Shown: piece by piece, positions 33,387-41,531 of the stretch
Layout of the letters: each line of letters opens with the position of its first letter
Numbering within the stretch: the first letter of the stretch is position 1
Source: Gordonia araii NBRC 100433
Lineage (GTDB): Bacteria; Actinomycetota; Actinomycetes; Mycobacteriales; Mycobacteriaceae
DNA length: 64,000 nucleotides
Direction of reading: 5' to 3'
NCBI RefSeq assembly: GCF_000241265.1
Contig: NZ_BAEE01000064.1
Coordinates: forward strand, 124,001-188,000
Program-made: the position numbers and the translations under genes
The notes under the pieces: generated by a model
Told to the model about the DNA's origin: nothing
Database searches by the model: none
What the model saw: the letters and a program-made list of their open reading frames with translations, nothing else

Positions 33387-33738
33387 CTTGACCGCCGCGG
33401 CCTTCGACCAGACCGTGACCGACAACGAGATCGTGCTCGTCGACTTCTGGGCCTCCTGGTGCGGTCCGTGCCGGCAGTTCGGCCCGATCTTCGAACGCGC
33501 GTCGGAGAACCACTCCGACATCGTGTTCGCGAAGGTCGACACCGAAGCAGAGCAACAGCTCGCGGCGGCGGCGAACATCCGGTCCATCCCCACCCTCATG
33601 GTGTTCAAGAAGGGCTACATGGTGTTCAACCAGCCCGGCGCGCTCCCGCCCGAGGCGCTCGACGACCTGATCGCCCAGGTGAAAGCGCTCGACGTGGAGA
33701 AGGCCATCGCCGAAAGCGAAGGCGCGACCGAAGCCTGA
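33373..33738 (+). CDS. trxA: thioredoxin
   Basis: A 121-residue cytosolic thioredoxin. The redox motif WASWCGPC lies at about residues 27-34, the cis-proline segment SIPTLMVFKKG at about 73-83, and the fold is otherwise complete. The C-terminal EKAIAESEGATEA adds a short acidic tail beyond the fold. It overlaps the preceding flavoprotein gene by 14 bases and takes the place of Rv1471. Expected role: dithiol reduction of cytosolic proteins together with thioredoxin reductase encoded elsewhere. Confidence 0.95.
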   Translation: MATTDLTAAAFDQTVTDNEIVLVDFWASWCGPCRQFGPIFERASENHSDIVFAKVDTEAEQQLAAAANIRSIPTLMVFKKGYMVFNQPGALPPEALDDLIAQVKALDVEKAIAESEGATEA

Positions 33739-33844
33739 CCCGCTTCGGCATTCCATCCGCCGAGCGTTCCCCGCTGCGCGAGTACCGGTACACGCGCGGA
33801 GTTTCTCCAATCCCACCCCTTGAGGGTGTGATCGTGGTCTCATT

Positions 33845-33873
33845 GAGATACATGAGTACACATCGTGTATCTC
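33845..33873. promoter_or_regulatory. nested inverted repeats in the lcp promoter (candidate TetR operator)
   Basis: Outer arms GAGATACA (33845-33852) and TGTATCTC (33866-33873) are perfect complements. Inside is TACAC-ATC-GTGTA (33857-33869). A -35-like TTGAGA (33843-33848) overlaps the left arm and the presumed -10 lies at the right arm, 27 bases before lcp. The ACAC...GTGT core recurs upstream of the TetR gene at 35270-35281, pointing to one regulator for both. Further upstream, CACCC-CTTGA-GGGTG (33814-33828) is another small inverted repeat. Confidence 0.55.
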
Positions 33874-33900
33874 TGTTTCAGTCCACAGGGAGGTCGGGGA

Positions 33901-35127
33901 ATGTTGGAACGCGAGGTCAGTAGACGTGATGCGTTAAGAGTCGGCGGCGCCGCCGTGGGCGCCGTCGGCGCACTAGCGGTCGGGAGTACAGCGCGGGCCG
34001 AACCGTGGTCCTGGTCGCCGCGGGGATCGGTAGCCGGCCGGGGTTCGGGAGCGGACCCGCGGACGGTGTGGGATCCGGAGGCCGATCCGGTGATCGCCAA
34101 CGTGCTGGAACGTCACAACGTCAACCGGATCAACGCCGAGCTGAGGACCTGGGTCCGCAACGGCCAGGCCGTGCCCAAGAATCTGCCGAACGAGCTGCGC
34201 GACTTCATCGAGTACGCGCGGAAGCTCCCCGAGTGGACCGACCACCGCAAACTCGCCGCGGGCTTCGAATACAACAAGAAGCACGGGACCCTCATCTCCG
34301 TGCTCTACGCCTTCGCCAGCGGGATGATGTCGACGGTCATCCCCAACGAGGCACGCGCGGTCTACTACTCAAAGGGCGGTCAATTCTTCAAGGACCGTAT
34401 CGCCAAGACCGCCAAACTCGGCTACGACATCGGCACCGTGAACGCCTACGAGCCCGACGGCCAGATGATCTTGACGTGCGTGAAGACCAGGATGATCCAC
34501 GCCGCCGTGCGCCATCTGCTGCCGCAGTCGCCGCACTGGCCGAAGAAATACGTCCCGATCAGCCAGGACGACCTGATGATCACCTGGCACAGTCTCCCGA
34601 CGACGATCATGCAGAACATGACTGCCTGGCGGGTCCCCACGCCCCGCCACGAATCCCAGGGATACCTGCACAGCTGGCAGGTCTGCGGGCACCTCCTCGG
34701 CATCAGCGACGAGTACCTCCCGTCGTCGTGGAAACAGGCGAATTCCCAGGCGAAACAGGTTCTCGACCCCGTTCTGGCGCCGACTCGCGAGGGCCGGCAA
34801 CTGGCTCAAGAACTCCTCGCGCTCGGCGCGCAACTCGACCTCACGCTGCTGAGCAAACCGATCCTGGGCGCCTTCACCCGCTTCATCCTCGGTGACAAGA
34901 TCGCGGACTGGATCAGGGTCCCGCGCGAACCCGTGTGGAGCCCGCTCCTGGAAGTCAGCTGGGCGCCGTACGTCGCGGTCCGCTCCGGAGTTCTCAACGT
35001 CGCACCGCCGATGGACAACGCCTACTGGATGTTCGACGAGTTCTTGCGGCAGTTCGTGCTCTGGTACATGTCCGAACTCCGCATGCCCATCAGCATCGAA
35101 CTCCCGCAGCACAACCGGAAGTTCTAG
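33901..35127 (+). CDS. lcp: latex-clearing protein (Lcp, b-type heme rubber oxygenase), Tat-exported
   Basis: A 408-residue DUF2236 protein. The N-terminus has a twin-arginine signal (SRRDALRVGG, cleavage likely after STARA). In Lcp of Streptomyces K30 the key residues are Glu148, Arg164, Lys167, Thr168 and the heme ligand His198. Here Glu150, Arg166, Lys169, Thr170 and His200 (MIHAAVRHLLP) keep every interval exactly. Lcp cleaves cis-1,4-polyisoprene to oligo-isoprenoid aldehydes outside the cell. The ATG at 33901 has GGGAGG eight bases upstream and the length equals the family (about 407). A micropeptide and a TetR gene follow in the same direction. Confidence 0.93.
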   Translation: MLEREVSRRDALRVGGAAVGAVGALAVGSTARAEPWSWSPRGSVAGRGSGADPRTVWDPEADPVIANVLERHNVNRINAELRTWVRNGQAVPKNLPNELRDFIEYARKLPEWTDHRKLAAGFEYNKKHGTLISVLYAFASGMMSTVIPNEARAVYYSKGGQFFKDRIAKTAKLGYDIGTVNAYEPDGQMILTCVKTRMIHAAVRHLLPQSPHWPKKYVPISQDDLMITWHSLPTTIMQNMTAWRVPTPRHESQGYLHSWQVCGHLLGISDEYLPSSWKQANSQAKQVLDPVLAPTREGRQLAQELLALGAQLDLTLLSKPILGAFTRFILGDKIADWIRVPREPVWSPLLEVSWAPYVAVRSGVLNVAPPMDNAYWMFDEFLRQFVLWYMSELRMPISIELPQHNRKF

Positions 35128-35149
35128 CGCCCCGCCGAAGGAGACCGAC

Positions 35150-35230
35150 GTGACCATCTTCCACTTCCTCCAGAACCTGCTCTATTGGCTCGACATGGGC
35201 TCCAGCGGGTACGGCGGATACGGCAGTTAG
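35150..35230 (+). CDS. 26-residue micropeptide downstream of lcp
   Basis: A short open frame with AAGGAGA six bases before a GTG start, 22 bases after the lcp stop. The first part (TIFHFLQNLLYWLDMG) is amphipathic and aromatic, long enough for a membrane-surface helix, and the last ten residues are Gly/Ser/Tyr-rich (SSGYGGYGS). The strong ribosome site and operon position argue that it is made. I do not recognise a family. It could be a chance frame, but the spacing and site are better than for many annotated genes here. Confidence 0.55.
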   Translation: MTIFHFLQNLLYWLDMGSSGYGGYGS

Positions 35231-35269
35231 CGCCGCCATCACACCGGCGTTCTGACACCAGAGCCGACG

Positions 35270-35287
35270 ACACGACCGTGTTAAACT
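35270..35287 (+). promoter_or_regulatory. candidate operator and -10 of the TetR gene next to lcp
   Basis: ACACGACCGTGT (35270-35281) is an inverted repeat ACAC-N4-GTGT, followed directly by the -10-like TAAACT (35282-35287), 29 bases before the ATG. The same ACAC/GTGT core sits in the lcp promoter, suggesting autoregulation by the TetR protein. Confidence 0.45.
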
Positions 35288-35316
35288 TCCGGGCCGGATC
35301 AGGTCAGGAGGGTGTG

Positions 35317-35997
35317 ATGGAGGCTGTGCCGCCAGTCGCCAATCCCCGCGTCGCCGCCATGTTCGGACGCGTCCTGGCCGATACCTCGGGTACCACCGGT
35401 ACCGACGACGAGATCCGAACGCGCATCCTCGACGCCGCGCGCGAACAGTTCAGCGCCATCGGCGTCCGCCACTCGACGATGGACGATGTCGCCCGGCGCG
35501 CCGGAGTAGCGCGGATCACCGTCTACCGGCGCTTCCCGACCAAGGACGCACTCGTCGAACAGGTGACCCTGCGCGAGTACCGCCGGTATTTCGACCGGTT
35601 CCTCGTCGACATCCGCGACGCGGACACGGTCGAGGACCGGGTGGTTCTCGGCTTCGTCAGCTCGTTGCGCGCGATTCGCGGTAATCCGATCGTCGAGGGA
35701 CTGCTGACGGCTGATCCAGATCTGTTGGCGCACACCATGGTCGGCGACGACGGCAGCATGGTCGCGGTCGTCCGCCAGTTCGTGTCCGGTCAGCTGCGCC
35801 GCGAGCAGGCGGCCGGTCACGTGGCGCCCGAAGCCGACGTCGATCTCGTGGCCGAGATGATGGTTCGCGTGTCGGCATCCTTCCTCACCACGCCCAGCGA
35901 AATCGTGGACATCGACGACGACGAACAACTGGCCGGTCTCGCCCGGCGCTTCCTGGTGCCGATGCTCGCCGTGCCGCCGCTCCCCGAGCGGCGATAG
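35317..35997 (+). CDS. TetR-family regulator, probably of lcp
   Basis: A 226-residue TetR protein. After a 30-residue N-terminal extension comes the helix-turn-helix (RILDAAREQFSAIGVRHSTMDDVARRAGVARITVYRRFPTKDALV, described here as the region at about 37-80). The rest is helical and acidic near the C-terminus. The ATG follows CAGGAGGG. In Gordonia polyisoprenivorans a TetR regulator (LcpR) controls lcp, and this gene is the obvious candidate, though it lies downstream and co-directional rather than upstream. It converges with the hypothetical gene at 36014 with a 16-base gap. Confidence 0.85.
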   Translation: MEAVPPVANPRVAAMFGRVLADTSGTTGTDDEIRTRILDAAREQFSAIGVRHSTMDDVARRAGVARITVYRRFPTKDALVEQVTLREYRRYFDRFLVDIRDADTVEDRVVLGFVSSLRAIRGNPIVEGLLTADPDLLAHTMVGDDGSMVAVVRQFVSGQLRREQAAGHVAPEADVDLVAEMMVRVSASFLTTPSEIVDIDDDEQLAGLARRFLVPMLAVPPLPERR

Positions 35998-36013
35998 GTC
36001 CCCGATCCGGGGA

Positions 36014-36661
36014 CTACTCCTCACCGATCTCGTCGATAGCGTCCTCGACCGCCTCTTCGATCTCATCCGCGACCGGCTTGGAATCCATCGCGGCCGACAG
36101 CTGGGCATCCACGTCGATGACTCGCGCGGCCTTGACCTCGGGCTTGTTGATCTCTTCGGCGACCTGCTTGGCGATGACTCGGCGCACCTCGTCGTCGACC
36201 TGCGCCAGGTTCCGGACGATCTCGGCCCGCATGTTGCGCGACGCGACGTCGACGTGGACGTCGCCGGGTTTGGGCGCCTCGACGTCGAAGTGGATCTGCA
36301 GCGGTTCGACGGCGTGCACCGTCAACGGCAGCGTGATCAGCCCGTCCACGTCGTAGCGCAGACGGTCGAGTTTGAGGTCGATCTCGATCTTGATCCGCAG
36401 CGGGATCTGCACGGTGAACCGAATCAGGTCCTCCACCGAGCGCTCGATGTTCGGCTCGTCGATGCTGACGCGGGCGAGGACCTTGACCATGCCGCCGGGG
36501 CCGGAAGGGATCGGCCCGACGTCGAAACTCTCTCCGGCGATGGACGCGAATGCCTCGCCGACGCGGGGCTCGGTCACGGCGAGTTCGAAGAAGCGTCGGC
36601 CAAATTCCTCATAGGTCATGTATTCGGGCACCGACATAGTTTGCCACTTCCCGGCAATCAT
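36014..36661 (-). CDS. conserved hypothetical protein, beta-rich
   Basis: I do not know its function. About 215 residues: a conserved-looking opening MTYEEFGRRFFELAVTEPRV, then a strand-rich middle (VKVLARVSIDEP, FTVQIPLRIKIEIDLKLDRLRYDVDGLITLPL, PLQIHFDVEAP) that resembles a lipid-binding or tubular-barrel type sheet, and an acidic helical tail (EEIEEAVEDAIDEIGEE). No signal peptide or TM helix. Three in-frame starts compete: GTG 36673, ATG 36661 and ATG 36637. The TAGGAG site overlaps the GntR stop. It follows the GntR gene almost without a gap, so they are co-transcribed. Confidence 0.65.
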   Translation of the reverse strand: MIAGKWQTMSVPEYMTYEEFGRRFFELAVTEPRVGEAFASIAGESFDVGPIPSGPGGMVKVLARVSIDEPNIERSVEDLIRFTVQIPLRIKIEIDLKLDRLRYDVDGLITLPLTVHAVEPLQIHFDVEAPKPGDVHVDVASRNMRAEIVRNLAQVDDEVRRVIAKQVAEEINKPEVKAARVIDVDAQLSAAMDSKPVADEIEEAVEDAIDEIGEE

Positions 36662-36679
36662 GGCTTGCCGCACCGACTC

Positions 36680-37414
36680 CTAAGCGCTCGACGCGGCGAT
36701 TCCCGCTGCCTCCGCATCGTCGCTCACGTCGTCCTCGGCTCCGGATTCCTCCCAGAATCCGCGCAGCTCGAGCTCTCGCACCAACCGTTCCCGCGCATCG
36801 ATGAACCGGCTGTGGATCTCGGCCGTGATGGCTTCCGCATCGCCGCGAGCCAGGTGGCCGATCAGGCGCCGGTGACTCTCCACCGCCTGTGTCCCCCAAT
36901 CCTTGTCCTGGAGATACAGGCTGTACGGGGTGTACTTCGACGCGGCCACCAGGAACCACGCCAGTTTCTTGCTTTCGGAGGCGAGGTGGATGCGCCGGTG
37001 GAACTCGTACTCGCATTTGAGGACCTTGTCCGAGTCACCCGACTCGACCGCCTGCTCCAGCGCGTCGACGATCGAGTTGAGCTCGACGAGATGGTCCTCC
37101 AGATCCGGATTCCGCGAAGCGTGCACGGCCAATCGTGCCGACAGCTGCGACTGCATCCAGAAGATGTCGACGATGTCTTCGCGCTTCAACTCATCGACGA
37201 TGAATCCGCGGTGCGGCGACGACCGCACCAGTCCCTCGCCGCGCAGGGTGACCAGCGCCTCCCGGACCGGGGTGACGCTGCAGCCCAGTTCCGAGGCAAC
37301 GTCGTCGAGTCGGATGAACTCTCCCGGGCGGATCTGCCCCGTGAGAATCCTGGTACGCAGATCGCCGGCGACCTCGTCGGTCAGCTGCGTCCTACGCAGA
37401 CTTGCCCTCGTCAC
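36680..37414 (-). CDS. GntR-family regulator, FCD (FadR-like) subfamily
   Basis: A 244-residue regulator with an N-terminal winged helix (residues 8-75: QLTDEVAGDLRTRILTG, then LDDVASELGCSVTPVREALVTLRGEGLV) and a C-terminal FCD helical domain. The metal/ligand residues of FCD domains are suggested by EYEFHRRIHLAS, ESHRRLIGHLARGD and HSRFIDARERL. The C-terminal 25 residues are acidic and extra. In mycobacteria an FCD-type GntR protein (Mce1R) represses the mce1 operon. This gene lies immediately downstream of the mce operon and is a candidate regulator of it. Confidence 0.9.
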   Translation of the reverse strand: MTRASLRRTQLTDEVAGDLRTRILTGQIRPGEFIRLDDVASELGCSVTPVREALVTLRGEGLVRSSPHRGFIVDELKREDIVDIFWMQSQLSARLAVHASRNPDLEDHLVELNSIVDALEQAVESGDSDKVLKCEYEFHRRIHLASESKKLAWFLVAASKYTPYSLYLQDKDWGTQAVESHRRLIGHLARGDAEAITAEIHSRFIDARERLVRELELRGFWEESGAEDDVSDDAEAAGIAASSA

Positions 37415-37536
37415 GTCTATCCCTTCGTTCTCCCCGACCCGCGTTCACATCTGGCCTCAGTATGCCGTGCGGGCACGCCCGCACAGGTGAGGCGCACCCC
37501 GCGATCGCCTCGCCGCACGGCCTCCCGGCGCGCCGT

Positions 37537-38466
37537 TCAGATCATGTCTTTGTGATGCTTCATCCTCCATTGCAGGTCTTTCATGAGAACTTTGGTGGCG
37601 CCGGCCCGGATGAACTTCGGCAAGAACTTGTTGACGATCGACACGAAGGTGAAGAGGTGCTGGAAGCGGCGGCGATCGTCTTCGGTCCACTCCAACCCGA
37701 GCTGCCGGTGGAACAGCGGCGGGAGGAACCCGATCGTCAAGAACCGCAGCAGGTTCACGAACGGCAGGCGGATCAACGGATTGATCATCTTCAGGTCGAC
37801 GAGGTCGTTCATGAAGTCACACGTCGTGTCGTCGATGACGACGCGCTGGCAGGCCACGTTCCAGTAGTGGTCGAAGTCTTTTCGCGTCGCCGGCCACATG
37901 TCGTCGGGAACCTGGAGCGTCGTACCGAGCGTCTTCGCCGATTGGTAGAACTCTTCGGCGTCCTCCTCGTTCATGAGGCCGTGCAGGAGCTGGTGGGAGT
38001 CCTCGACGCCGATGAACAGACAGGCCGCCACCCACAGCTGGAGTTCGCGGTTGAAGGCGTTGTATTTCACCGGGCTCCGCTCGTCGGACTTGACGTGGCG
38101 GTGCGCCGAGTTGACGGCCTCCCGGAAGGCCTCCTTCTCCTCGTCGGTGCCGAGTACGGCGACCGCGAGATACTGCGACGTCGTGCGTGCCCGCTTCCAC
38201 GGGTGCTTCATCAACGCCCCTGATTCGACCTTGCTCTCCATCACCCCGTAGGCGACCTCGGGCCAGCCGAGCTGCATGACCACGTTGGCGGCGGCGCCGG
38301 CCAGCGACCAGAAGTCGATCGCCTCGGAGATCTGCGCCGGCTTGCGCAGACTCGTCAGCCGGCGGCGCCTGGTGGTGATCTCGATCCGTGTGTCCTGTGT
38401 TCGCAGTTCCGGCACGGCCTCGTCGAGGTCGGGCGTGTACTTCATTGCGTGGTTGGCGATTGACAT
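37537..38466 (-). CDS. DUF2236 (MpaB-type) oxygenase at the end of the mce operon
   Basis: A 309-residue DUF2236 protein without signal peptide. Recognisable segments are IDFWSLAGAAANVVMQLGWPEVAYGVMESKV (described as residues about 49-79), the RARTTSQYLAVAVLGTDEE region, AVNSAHRHVKS and the LQLWVAACLFIGVEDSHQLLHG helix. These correspond to the heme-pocket helices of the family. It begins 35 bases after mas with GGAGG ahead, so it is the last gene of the mce transcript. Family members oxidise lipids, polyisoprenoids or peptides. The substrate here is unknown. Confidence 0.85.
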   Translation of the reverse strand: MSIANHAMKYTPDLDEAVPELRTQDTRIEITTRRRRLTSLRKPAQISEAIDFWSLAGAAANVVMQLGWPEVAYGVMESKVESGALMKHPWKRARTTSQYLAVAVLGTDEEKEAFREAVNSAHRHVKSDERSPVKYNAFNRELQLWVAACLFIGVEDSHQLLHGLMNEEDAEEFYQSAKTLGTTLQVPDDMWPATRKDFDHYWNVACQRVVIDDTTCDFMNDLVDLKMINPLIRLPFVNLLRFLTIGFLPPLFHRQLGLEWTEDDRRRFQHLFTFVSIVNKFLPKFIRAGATKVLMKDLQWRMKHHKDMI

Positions 38467-38501
38467 GTCCTCGTTACCTCCGGTTGGAATCGATCATCGG
38501 G

Positions 38502-39182
38502 TCACACGGTTTGCACATCGTCGACGAGCCAATGCCCGCCCGTTCGCTGAAGTTTCACCACCATTCGGTACGGCTGGTTCTTGCCGTCCGGCGCAACGAC
38601 GTTGGTGGCCTTCTGGTTGACGAAGAGGATGACCGTCGCCTTGTCGTCCTTCACCGACTCCACCGCGGAGTTGATGACCTCGGCGGTCGCCACCCCTTTG
38701 CCGTTGGCGACGATCTCCGTGAGGGCCTTCACCATCTCGTCGTACTTCTTGCCGAAGTCCTCCGTCGACATCGCGGCGATGGACTCCCGGTTCTTGTTCA
38801 GATCCCGGTAGTCGAAGCTCGACAGCTTGGTGGCGTAGTCGTTGGCGACCCGGACGATCTCCGAGCGGGTCTCGGCGTTGTCCGCGCCCGCCGACGCAGC
38901 GAAGTAGTGGTAGCCGAAGAAGCCGGTGGCGGCGAGCAACAGTGCCACCAGCCCGACGAGCAGCGCCCCGGCCCGCCGGCGCGATTTCGGCGGTGCGGTG
39001 CTCGTATCGGCGGTCGCACGCTTCGCGGCGTCGGGTCTGCGCCGCTTCGCCGGTGCCGAACGCACCGCCGTTCGACTCCGCTTGGGCACTTCGGCGGCGG
39101 TTTCCGCCCGGACCGCATCGTCGGTCTTCGCCACCTCATCGGTACCGTCGACGGTGTCGGGCTCGACTGTCTTACTCGCCAT
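38502..39182 (-). CDS. Mce-associated membrane protein (Mas)
   Basis: A 226-residue single-pass protein: a basic, Ala/Pro/Thr-rich cytosolic tail of about 80 residues, one transmembrane helix (AGALLVGLVALLLAATGFFGYHYF, about 70-93) and an extracytoplasmic NTF2-like domain (RVANDYATKLSSFDYRDLNKN to GGHWLVDDVQTV). It overlaps the mceF stop by 11 bases, so it is translated with the Mce proteins. Mas proteins stabilise or assist the Mce lipid transporter at the membrane. Confidence 0.88.
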   Translation of the reverse strand: MASKTVEPDTVDGTDEVAKTDDAVRAETAAEVPKRSRTAVRSAPAKRRRPDAAKRATADTSTAPPKSRRRAGALLVGLVALLLAATGFFGYHYFAASAGADNAETRSEIVRVANDYATKLSSFDYRDLNKNRESIAAMSTEDFGKKYDEMVKALTEIVANGKGVATAEVINSAVESVKDDKATVILFVNQKATNVVAPDGKNQPYRMVVKLQRTGGHWLVDDVQTV

Positions 39183-40401
39183 TTCGCGTCCTTTCGAGAA
39201 GTTGTTCCCACATCTGGAGGAGTTCGGCCCCGTTGGGCACCAGTACCGGGTCGGTGACCGTCGGCGGCCCCGACGGCGCCCCCGGCGATCCCCAGTTGCG
39301 CGTGCCCAGGTTGTTCGGCCGAGGCGCGTTGACCGATCCGCGCTGGCCGTAGCCGTCGCCCGGCGGGCAGTACCGCGCCAGATTCGGCCGCGACGGCGTC
39401 AGATCGCCGACGGCGCGGCGCGGCTCGTCGTAGAAGAGGCACACCGGCCCCTGAGTGCCGATCAAGGCGAAGTCGGCTCGGTCACCCTTCACGATCGAGC
39501 GCAGGTCCACCAGACCCTGCGGGATCGTCTTGAGACCGGTCCGCAACGACTCGCGACGATCGCTGACGATCGGTTCGACCGCCACCAGATTCGCCAGCAC
39601 ACCGCCGAAGGTGCCCCGGTATTTGTCGAACAGGCGCTGCGCGTGGGCCAAAGCGCGGGGCGAGTGGTCCAGCAGGTACACGAAGACCGGCTGATTGGCG
39701 TCGAGCTGGTCGGTGAAGGACGCGGCCGACCGCATGCCCGACTCGAAGGTCGCGGTCGTGGCACCCATCGCCCCGAGGATGTCGAGCCATTCGGTGAGCA
39801 GCCCCCGCAGCATCGGCGCGTTGGCGGCCACCACCTTGGCCAGCGCCGAACCGTTCGCCACGAACTTCGCCAGCGCGTCGCCGTCGGCGCCGAAGGCCCG
39901 GTAGAGCTCGTTGCCGATCGTCGCCACCGATCCGCCCCGGAAGGTCTCCAACACCTTGGCGGCCCGCGCGATGATCGCGTCCATCTGCATCGGCTGCTTG
40001 TCGGCGGGCGCGGCGATCGCATCCCCGCTCCGCAGGTAGGGGCCGGCTTCGGAACTGGGGATGATGTCGACGCTCTGGATGCCGGCCATCGAGGCCATCG
40101 TGACCTGCACGAACGAATCCCGTGGCACGCGGGTGTCGCCGCGCAGCACGAGGTCGACCCGCGCCCCGGAACCATCCGGACTCAGCGACGCGGACGCCAC
40201 CGTGCCGACGTCGACGCCGCGGAGGGTGACACCGGTGCCGGCGGTCAGGCCGAACGCGTCGTCCATCCGGGCGTGCAGGCGCAGCTTCGAACCGAAGCCC
40301 TCCGGGCCGGCGATGAAGTTGATACCGACCGGGATCACGATCGCCGAGACGATCAGGAAGATGACGAATTGCAGGGTGCCGGTGGGGAATCGGTCTCTCA
40401 T
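39172..40401 (-). CDS. mceF: Mce family protein, MceF position
   Basis: A 409-residue protein with an N-terminal transmembrane/signal-anchor helix (LQFVIFLIVSAIVIPVGINF), an MlaD/Mce beta domain at about 35-115 (LRLHARMDDAFGLTAGTGVTLRGVDVGTVA) and a long helical needle domain. The C-terminal third is Pro/Gly/Asn-rich (LARYCPPGDGYGQRGS onward). Its ATG overlaps the mceE stop (ATGA). It is the last of six Mce subunits expected to form the periplasm-spanning lipid tunnel. Confidence 0.93.
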   Translation of the reverse strand: MRDRFPTGTLQFVIFLIVSAIVIPVGINFIAGPEGFGSKLRLHARMDDAFGLTAGTGVTLRGVDVGTVASASLSPDGSGARVDLVLRGDTRVPRDSFVQVTMASMAGIQSVDIIPSSEAGPYLRSGDAIAAPADKQPMQMDAIIARAAKVLETFRGGSVATIGNELYRAFGADGDALAKFVANGSALAKVVAANAPMLRGLLTEWLDILGAMGATTATFESGMRSAASFTDQLDANQPVFVYLLDHSPRALAHAQRLFDKYRGTFGGVLANLVAVEPIVSDRRESLRTGLKTIPQGLVDLRSIVKGDRADFALIGTQGPVCLFYDEPRRAVGDLTPSRPNLARYCPPGDGYGQRGSVNAPRPNNLGTRNWGSPGAPSGPPTVTDPVLVPNGAELLQMWEQLLERTRNGE

Positions 40402-41531
40402 GGCCGGCCTCCTCGCCGCGGGGCGCTGCCCGGCCGCGCTGCCTTGGGTGCGGCCTTCTTGGGGGTTTTCGCCTGGTGATTGCGGTCCCGCCACAGACCG
40501 CCCGACAAGATGTCGGCGAGTTCCCCGGGGGACGGCAGCGGTTGACCGGAGCCGAGAAGGCCCCCGGTGATGATCTTGTCGATGCCGCCAGGAATGTCGA
40601 GTGCCCCGTCGAAGACGAGGTAGTCGCCCCGGATCGCCCGCGAGAAGTTCCGCATGAACGAGTTCATGTTCGCCAGCGTGTGTCCGACGCCGTCGTTGAA
40701 CGCGGCCAGCGAGTCGACCAGTTTCGCGGCGTCGGGCACGAGGGCGTCGAGTCGGTCTTGACGGCCCTTGGTGATCGCGTCGAGGTTCGTCGCGAGGCTC
40801 GTCGTCTGCGTCATCAGTGCCGCTATCCGGTCGCGCTGGGCGGCCAGGACGGTCACCGCGCGCGGTGTCTCGCCGAGGAACGCCTCGATCTGGGCCTGCC
40901 GCGCCGTCATCAGATCGGTCGCCTCGGCCGCGACCCGCATCGCGCGGTTGAAGTCCTCGGTGTGGCGCGACGAGCGCGCCAGCAGGCGGTTGAGGGTGTC
41001 GATCAGCTCCCCGACCTTGTCGGACCGGTTGGCGAACGCGGTGTTCAGGGCCGCCATCACCGACTGAAGCTGACGCACCCCGCTGCCGGTCAGGATGTTG
41101 CCCAGCGCCGCGAGCGTCCCCTCGACCTGCGGGCCGACGGAGGTCCGATCCGCGGTGATTCGCCCACCGGCGCCGAGCCGCCCCTCCGCGACGGCAGGAT
41201 TCTGCAGCCGGATGAACGGGGTGCCCAGCGCCGACGGGATCTCGACGGCCGCCGTCACGTTCTGCGGGAGGTCGGTGGTCTTGCGGAGCGACAGCGTCAG
41301 TTCCGGCTGGCCGTCGACGAGGCGGACCGCCGTCACCCGGCCGACGACCTGCTGCCCGTTGATGACGTCGGCGCCGTCGACGACCCCGTCGGCGGTGTCG
41401 AGTTCGGCGGTGACGTCGAAGGTGCCCCGCACACCTCCGACGGGAACGTCCTGCAGGCCGATTCCGCACCCCGCCGTCGCGACCGCCGATGCCACCGCGA
41501 GGGCGGTCAGCCCCCATCGCCGGGGGCTCAT
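40398..41531 (-). CDS. mceE: Mce family lipoprotein, MceE position
   Basis: A 377-residue Mce subunit with a lipoprotein signal (WGLTALAVASAVATAGC; the lipobox is relaxed, with Thr at -3), the MceD-type domain (FDVTAELDTADGVVDGADVINGQQVVGRV) and the helical Mce domain. The C-terminus ends in a Lys/Pro/Arg-rich tail (KTPKKAAPKAARP) that may bind cell-wall polymer. The ATG at 41531 sits four bases inside the mceD stop. A long upstream in-frame extension is only an alternate frame of mceD. MceE is the lipoprotein subunit in mycobacterial mce operons, which fits its place here. Confidence 0.92.
   Translation of the reverse strand: MSPRRWGLTALAVASAVATAGCGIGLQDVPVGGVRGTFDVTAELDTADGVVDGADVINGQQVVGRVTAVRLVDGQPELTLSLRKTTDLPQNVTAAVEIPSALGTPFIRLQNPAVAEGRLGAGGRITADRTSVGPQVEGTLAALGNILTGSGVRQLQSVMAALNTAFANRSDKVGELIDTLNRLLARSSRHTEDFNRAMRVAAEATDLMTARQAQIEAFLGETPRAVTVLAAQRDRIAALMTQTTSLATNLDAITKGRQDRLDALVPDAAKLVDSLAAFNDGVGHTLANMNSFMRNFSRAIRGDYLVFDGALDIPGGIDKIITGGLLGSGQPLPSPGELADILSGGLWRDRNHQAKTPKKAAPKAARPGSAPRRGGRP

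Noticed and set aside
33814..33828. CACCC-CTTGA-GGGTG hairpin as a terminator of trxA
   Set aside because: The stem is only five base pairs and no T run follows. It may be a regulatory inverted repeat instead.
33373..33861. Minus-strand frames overlapping the thioredoxin gene
   Set aside because: Thioredoxin with WASWCGPC is unambiguous on the plus strand. The antisense frames have no family features.
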